From positions 1 to 52,356 of the forward strand of contig MNCI01029131.1 of assembly GCA_015680685.1 (NCBI GenBank): DNA of 52,356 bases. The letters run 5' to 3'. Below are positions 46,902 through 52,356 of the stretch, piece by piece. The translations under genes and the position numbers were made by a program. This DNA comes from Gnetum montanum. Taxonomy: Eukaryota > Streptophyta > Gnetopsida > Gnetales > Gnetaceae. A model generated the notes under the pieces. The model ran no database searches. It was not told where the DNA came from and saw only the letters and a program-made list of their open reading frames with translations. Every line of letters begins with the position of its first letter. Within the stretch, counting starts at the first letter, position 1.

Positions 46902-47970
46902 AGAACAAAGTATTAATGAATTTGTAATATAAATGCTAAATATAAAATATAAAATATGATATACATTTATCTATTCAAATTTATATGCATTATGAGAAAA
47001 GTGGAAAACGAGTCAAAGGTTTTCAAAATCTAGATAAGCATTGTACGTGTTTATAAAATGTTTCAATTAATACATGAATTGCAAGCTCCATAATAGAAAA
47101 ATCCTCTTATGAGAATACCCAATGAAGTCATATTATGAAATAGTATTAATGATGTTCCATTTATGTTCTCTTTATATTTCCTTGCACCTTTTATGTTTAG
47201 ATCATTATCATTATCCAAAGCTTCTTCCATTTACATAGTTTCCATTGATAAGAAATTAAGCATTTGAATCTTGTGTTTTGGTGTTTATTTTCATTAATTT
47301 CTTGCACTTCACCTTGTCTATTTTAGATCATTTTTCTTTATCATAACCATGTTATTTATCCTACAATGTTATATGAGTCTGTTGTATGGGGTTAGGCTTT
47401 AGTGTAAATCATTGGCTAGATATTGAGAAGGAAGAAAAATATTTTTATTAAATGAATGAAAGGTAAAGACACAAGTGCCTTATTCTCAAACTAAAACTAA
47501 AACTAAAATTTTTACTTATGTCTACTAAAATCCTTTGGATTTATTATGCTAGTTTCAAATTTCCTTTTATTAATTTTTTCAATTTAATTTATAACTTAGT
47601 GATACCTAGTAGAATTGAACATGTGACTTTGGCGTACAAAATTCTATATTACTTTTGTGATGTAACTTGCTTCCCTTAAAGCTAAAGCTCTTTATCAATT
47701 CATTAGCTATATTTTGATAAAACTGAGAAAACCAAATTTTTCAAAGCAATTGTTTAAGATATAGAATAGCAAGGATAGTATATCTAGGCGATACAATAGG
47801 CCAAAGCATTCAAATATCTTGCTGGAGGAAATAAAAAATAATAATAACATACACAAGTTAGTTAACCAACAAGTCCTAGGAACGTTTTTGTTAAATATGA
47901 AAGAGAAGAAAAAATTTTACTTAGAGTATATTAGAGGTAATCAATTAGATTTAGAAGTTTTTAAATTTTT
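46902..47970 (+). other. AT-rich stretch without recognised gene
   Basis: No recognisable coding or repeat structure apart from a short actaaaactaaaactaaa run near 47500. The open frame 47819-48019 (66 codons) has no known motif and overlaps the duplication that follows. Confidence 0.4.
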
Positions 47971-48420
47971 AGTTAAAATCTCAATTAGATCGTATAACTT
48001 GATAGCAATCTTTGTTTGAGTTTACATCCACTTTGAATAAAAAATGAGAGATGAATTAGCCTCCCAATATAAAAGTGCACATGTAAGTTACATAGGTAAG
48101 AAGCTTTTAAGGATAAGCAACATATTTTTGTTAATTTTATTTTAACTAAATATCTAATAAAAAAGTACAATATTGCACAAAGTTTTCTTATTTTATAGCT
48201 AAAATCCTAATAAGATTGCACAACTTGATAGCAACCTTTGTTAGAGTTCACATCCACTCAAGATTAAAAATGAGAGATGAACTAACCTCCTTATAGAAGC
48301 GCCCACATATAAGTTACATGAGTAAAGAGCTCTTGAGGATAAGTAGCATATTTTTATTAGTTATCTTTTGACTCAACATTTAACACAAAAATACAATATT
48401 GCACCCCAAAAAATCATATA
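47971..48420 (+). repeat. tandem duplication of 226 bp
   Basis: Copy 1 starts at 47971 (agttaaaatctcaattagat) and copy 2 at 48197 (agctaaaatcctaataagat). Both continue with aacttgatagcaa, cctttgtt/tctttgtt, acatccact, aaaatgagagatgaa, taagttaca, gaggataag, acaatattgcac. Divergence is moderate. No coding role is apparent. Confidence 0.85.
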
Positions 48421-48660
48421 ATCTATTTTTACTATGTCCAATTACAATATCACTATTGATACCAACACTCCCATGCTAGCATGGAGCCATGATTATTTAG
48501 TTTCAATTCTATGACGGTAAGGGATCCTATGAGTTTTAAATCCCATGCATAACTATTTTTCTTTTAATGATAATATCTAACTATTTCAAAGAATACATGG
48601 ATTCTATAAATATTTAAATTATCAATTTTTGGTGATTCTTAGTTAATACCAGTCGACAAA

Positions 48661-49339
48661 ATTGATTTGCTCTTCGACATCAACAAGCAGATGTGAAGTC
48701 TCGAAAGAAGGCAGGAGCGTTGTTGGAGTAAGTCTTCACCAGGGATCTACGTGTCCAAAGTGGAGCAGACTGTAAACTTTTGTAACAAGCATTGTCGAAC
48801 AATTGGGGAATCGCACGTCAAGGCCTTCCAAGTTAAAGTTGCTGTTGCCTACAACCGTAGGGCAATTAGCCTGTTCAGCAGCCGCAAAGGAGGCATCTAC
48901 CTCCACATTATCGATTTCATTGCAAATGTGCTGCCGAAATGTGACGCAGTGTGCTTGTCTGATGGTGTGGGCGTGAGACAGAGCCACCGCATCCTAATTC
49001 GACAACCCCCGCGCTGCAAATGATGACACCAATGCAGTCCGCTTGAACGTCAGCCTGGGCATATTGGCATTAGCTGCACCTATATGGATTGTATGACCGC
49101 TCAAGATGGCGGTGTCATCAAGTAGCAATGATGCATCGCAGCCTTGCATGAAACAGTCGTGGAAGTGCAGGTGCAACAGCGAGCCCGGCATTCTCTTCTC
49201 CTTTGCCACCGTACCTTTGAGGCCTGGCTTTACTATGCTCAACACTTTGCGACATGTCTTACTCTAGAACTTGGAAGCTCAGCTGTGCATCCACCACTGT
49301 GACTGTAAGCAGCATTATTATCATAAAATATGTGGCCAT
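48661..49339 (-). pseudogene. class III peroxidase pseudogene
   Basis: The start at 49339 gives a signal peptide ending VTVVDAQLS. After a one-base frameshift and a TAG near 49265, [20 protein letters not shown] and [20 protein letters not shown] follow: the distal haem site, with His in place of the catalytic Arg of RLHFHDCF. A jump from DDTAILSG to [10 protein letters not shown] marks an internal loss of roughly 60-70 codons. Then [10 protein letters not shown], a TAG where CAG would fit, and DAVALSHAHTIRQAHCVTFR, the proximal haem-ligand region, with Gly changes. ASFAAAEQANCPT follows. After a second frameshift TYSNNAPAFFRDFTSA (48687-48742) matches the C-terminal helix, then CRRAN near 48670 with about 20 codons missing between. 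About 200 codons remain of the usual 300-330. No intron stands at the last usual site. Confidence 0.9.
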
Positions 49340-50160
49340 GCACACGCAAAGGCCTAGCATTGCCAGAAATCTGCATCATGTCCTCCGTGACTCTAATGGA
49401 AAAAGTGGCACATGCAACTGTTGTTATAAAACCCACTCTGCGTGGTGGTGGACGTGGCCATTTTATTCACTAATTATTCACAGTCATTGCCATGTGTTTT
49501 TGTAGTAACATGTTCCTATAGCAATCCATTAGAGCTATGCATCAAAAGAATCTGACTCATGGAAGCGAGGAATTGAGGATTTGTGATTCTGAACGTGTTT
49601 GGATATGTGTGCTTCAAGAAAAAGTGGGGATGGGTTCATGGTCGGACCTGATAGAGAAAATTTAAATATATTAGTTTTTGTTAAAAAATTAAACCTCATG
49701 TCATAAAAAAAACATTGTAGAATATAGAACAAGGACAATGTGAATCCAAAATATTGTTAATGCTTAAAAATTGCATAGAAGATTGCAATATCACTATTAA
49801 ACTGAATCAAGAAAATTTGCAAAGATATAGAGGGCATCGAATCCATTTCCTTACTCAAGAGCCATAATCTAGCCAAACAAATAATTTTTGCAACAACCAT
49901 AATGATAGCAATAAAATGAAACCCTTTTTTTACTCAATCCAATCTTTCCAAGAATGAAATTAAGCCTCAAGCCTCAACCAAATTTATAACAAATCACATT
50001 TGCTAATACTTTTGTTCAACAATGACCTATGAGTAGCACCATAGGGCCATGTTGAAGATGACCACATTATAAAAAAATACAACTTAACTCAACTAGGCAC
50101 ACCTCAGGAACTCACCTCTGGGAAATAGTACTAGTCATGATGAAGAAGGGGAAAATAAAA
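49340..50160 (+). other. upstream flank of the peroxidase pseudogene, non-coding
   Basis: A TATA-like ttttataac (minus strand, about 49425-49433) lies roughly 90 bases before the peroxidase start and could be its old promoter. The rest is AT-rich without gene signals. Confidence 0.35.
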
Positions 50161-50960
50161 ACAGAGTGCCTTGAGCTTCCATATGGCTATTGGCTATGTG
50201 CTAGTGGGCTTCGTTGGCTCACATTAAAAAAAAGTTGAACAAGCATCTATCCGTCATTAAGTTCATGACCCATGACGATGACCTCCTTTTACTTTTTCTT
50301 TTTCTCAGCAGAGATATGAGAAAAAAAGCAAAAACCAGCAATGACCAATAAACACGCTTGAATGTGTGAGTCATGGCGGAACCTTTGACGCTCCCAAAGG
50401 CCAATCTATGCACGTGCAATGTTTTCCTGTCACACCCCATCCCAAACCTGATTTCCGTATGACCCAAACTTGGCCCTTAGGCCTTCAGTTACCAAAGTGG
50501 CCCTTTCGTGATTGTCGTGTGTTTGTTTCAGTCGTACTCCCTTGCTGTCTGTGATCTGTGTCATGCCGATGTCAAGAATCTTGATTCCCTGCTGCCCACT
50601 TAACAATGAAATGAAGTTTCTGGTAAGATTCAGAACAGGAAAAGATAGGTAAGATTTTAATGCACAATTCTGACATCAAAACAAGGCAAGAATACCAGGC
50701 AAGGCAAGACAAGGCGACCATTTCTATGTATATGTACAGACAAAATTTCATTGAAAATTATGAAATACGCGACCATTGTGGATTTAATACGCTTTTGTAC
50801 ACGCTCCCGACATCGCAAATCTTTGACGCATAACATTAAAGCCATGAGCATTTCAACAGTAGAACGTGGTCCCTGCCAAACTTTTTTTTCTTTTAATGTT
50901 CAGTGTAACTGCACACGTCCGACTGGTGACCCTTGGCACCAATGTTACTCCTTCCTTTGA
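50161..50960 (+). other. GC-richer, CpG-retaining patch without recognised gene
   Basis: The base composition is clearly less AT-rich than the retroelement part and CG dinucleotides are common (ttgacgctccc, cgcgaccattg, acacgctcccgacatcgc). A G-box core cacgtg is at about 50411. Four GGCAAG copies lie near 50694-50712. Open frames on both strands (50219-50467 minus, 50366-50554 plus, 50751-50960 plus) have no recognised domain. It may be old gene-flanking DNA of the peroxidase. Confidence 0.4.
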
Positions 50961-52141
50961 GGCTATTAGCAGCATGTGAGTGGTTGTGATGGGCATTATG
51001 TGCTTGGTAGTGGCAGATCTAGCTGTTAGTGGGAAATCATAAGAGGGTAAGTGGCCAGACGAGCCCTTCTAAATCTATAGGACGAGGAGAGGGATAGAGA
51101 AATGTAAGCTACGGTGATGGAGCTTTCTCATTTGGAGTCATGGTAGAAAATCCCAAGGTTCTCTATTGCATTTGTGGTCTATTCAGTGGCTCTCTTAGAG
51201 GCAGTTTGGGGTAGAGTAGTGGGTAGATTCAACAATTGAAGGTTGCAGGCTCATTAGAAAAGGTATGTTTTTTGCAAGCACTAATAGACACAAGGCTACA
51301 CTATAAGTTCTTACATTTGTGCTCATTTTTAAGCTAAACACACTATGAATTAAACACAGAACCTATTTTACTTTGGAACTTAGATTAATCTTGTCTATAA
51401 GTTGTCAGCTATTTTTCTTGCTTTAATTTCATATTTTATTGATATGTGAGTTTTATTGTTAAATATTAAAAATTAAACGATTGTCTTTCTATCCTTGTTA
51501 ACATCATTTATCTTACTAGCATCTTTATATATCACAAAACATCACGTTGCCCAACCAACTGAGACAATTCCTAGGTTTTCATGTCCATACAGGAGGTGCC
51601 CTATGCAATAGTCTGTCTAAAATAAGTTTTTTGGGTGTTGATGTTTCCAAAATTTATGCATCAACACCTTTTTGATGCTAAAAGGAGGGCATATTTCGTT
51701 TTTTGTTGTTGTCTTATTTCCTTTTCTTGCATCATTTCCCTTTTGAAACTTCTATTTTACTCATTTCAACTTCCTTGAAATTTAATTTCCTATTTTTGTT
51801 GTTGTCTATGTTATTGTTGCCTACTGAAAATTCCTGTTTTGGTTCTTGGAAATTGTTGTTCCCATTTACAGTTTCTAAAATCTCTATTCCTGTTTACAGT
51901 TTCTAAAAATCTCTATTTATTTTAGTTTTAAATTTTATATATTGCAATTTCAGTTTTTCTTAATTGCAATTTCAGTCTTTTTAAAATATATATATATATA
52001 TATATAATATGTATAGAATTAAAAAATTAAAAATATATATATTATATGAATGTTTTTCTATTATCTTTAATATTTACAGTTTGATATTACTTTTTACTAT
52101 TTATTAGCATTTTTTTTAGATTTCTTGTTTTCTTTCTTTTT
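50961..52141 (+). other. non-coding stretch with short repeats and (TA)n
   Basis: T-rich DNA. It contains two tandem copies of ttacagtttctaaaa-tctctatt at about 51866-51918, two copies of attgcaatttcagt at about 51942-51976 and a (TA)n run at 51984-52006. No gene is recognised; 51703-51906 is open but low in complexity. Confidence 0.6.
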
Positions 52142-52356
52142 ATGAGCCAACCTTCCCATAGAGCAACTCAACAAAGAGCTTTTACTACTGCCCTTAATCA
52201 AGCAACTATCCATCATTTCACTTTAAGAAAACAATGAGTTTTGCGATTTCAAAGTTCTATCCTAGAAGAATTAGAACTAGGATGGTAGCCAATCAACCCC
52301 CAGCTCCATTGGTGAGCAACCCTTTTAACTTTAGAAACTATCATAATATTTCGAAA
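52142..52356 (+). other. possible start of a degraded ORF at the window end
   Basis: An ATG at 52142 gives MSQPSHRATQQRAFTTALNQ and a TGA 31 codons in; the frame continues with a TAG later. The polar N-terminus behind a T-rich leader resembles the start of a further retrotransposon gag, but nothing diagnostic is present before the window ends. Confidence 0.25.

Noticed and set aside
49254-49505. Plus-strand open frame opposite the peroxidase
   Set aside because: The minus strand shows signal peptide and peroxidase homology here; the plus-strand reading has no motif and is a shadow.

Overview
The window looks like nuclear DNA of a large-genome land plant, most likely a seed plant and possibly a gymnosperm. 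The evidence is plant-type Ty3/gypsy and Ty1/copia relics filling almost all of it, a class III (plant-specific) peroxidase remnant, GT-AG introns, and a decay pattern typical of plant CG/CHG methylation. The species cannot be named from this sequence. No intact protein-coding gene, tRNA, rRNA or CRISPR array is visible. Nearly every recognisable protein is broken by stop codons, most of them TAG or TGA where the family has CAG, CGA or TGG.

Layout. (1) 1-8300: gypsy element A (gag, protease, RT, RNase H, integrase, long 3' untranslated region), entering from the left edge. (2) 8399-14770: element D, which has a plant-transposon-like ORF, coiled coil and protease but no RT or integrase, and ends in the same 3' region as A. 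(3) 14775-16980: element E, a truncated copy of the D-type ORF. (4) about 16940-21700: a copia-type element reduced to gag and a 3' ORF remnant, with a candidate primer-binding site and a classic polypurine tract. (5) 21900-24650: repeat-rich non-coding DNA with a G-run block, short tandem repeats and a 518-bp tandem duplication. (6) 24671-30430: element G, gag and protease of Tat-like type on the plus strand plus a multi-exon ORF on the minus strand, again without RT. (7) 30700-33900: element B (LTR, primer-binding site, gag only). (8) 33900-35880: AT-rich, unassigned. (9) 35880-46901: element C, the best preserved gypsy copy (5' LTR, tRNA-Asp-type primer-binding site, gag-pol, 3' region, D-type ORF, LTR fragment). 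(10) 46902-48660: non-coding DNA with a 226-bp tandem duplication. (11) 48661-49339 minus: class III peroxidase pseudogene. (12) 49340-52356: mostly unassigned, with a GC-richer patch near 50.2-50.9 kb and simple repeats.

How the parts relate. A, B and C are one gypsy family: the same arginine/histidine-rich gag linker, the same gag domain, the same leader, and in B and C the same spacing of LTR end and primer-binding site. D shares protease and 3' region with A and C but has a different N-terminal ORF. That ORF occurs three times, each time starting with an ATG directly behind a splice-acceptor-like sequence and each time downstream of the conserved 3' region. It may be a regular, spliced component of the family, or D-type elements may sit tandemly next to the others. 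Catalytic residues are lost in several places, so the visible copies are probably inactive.
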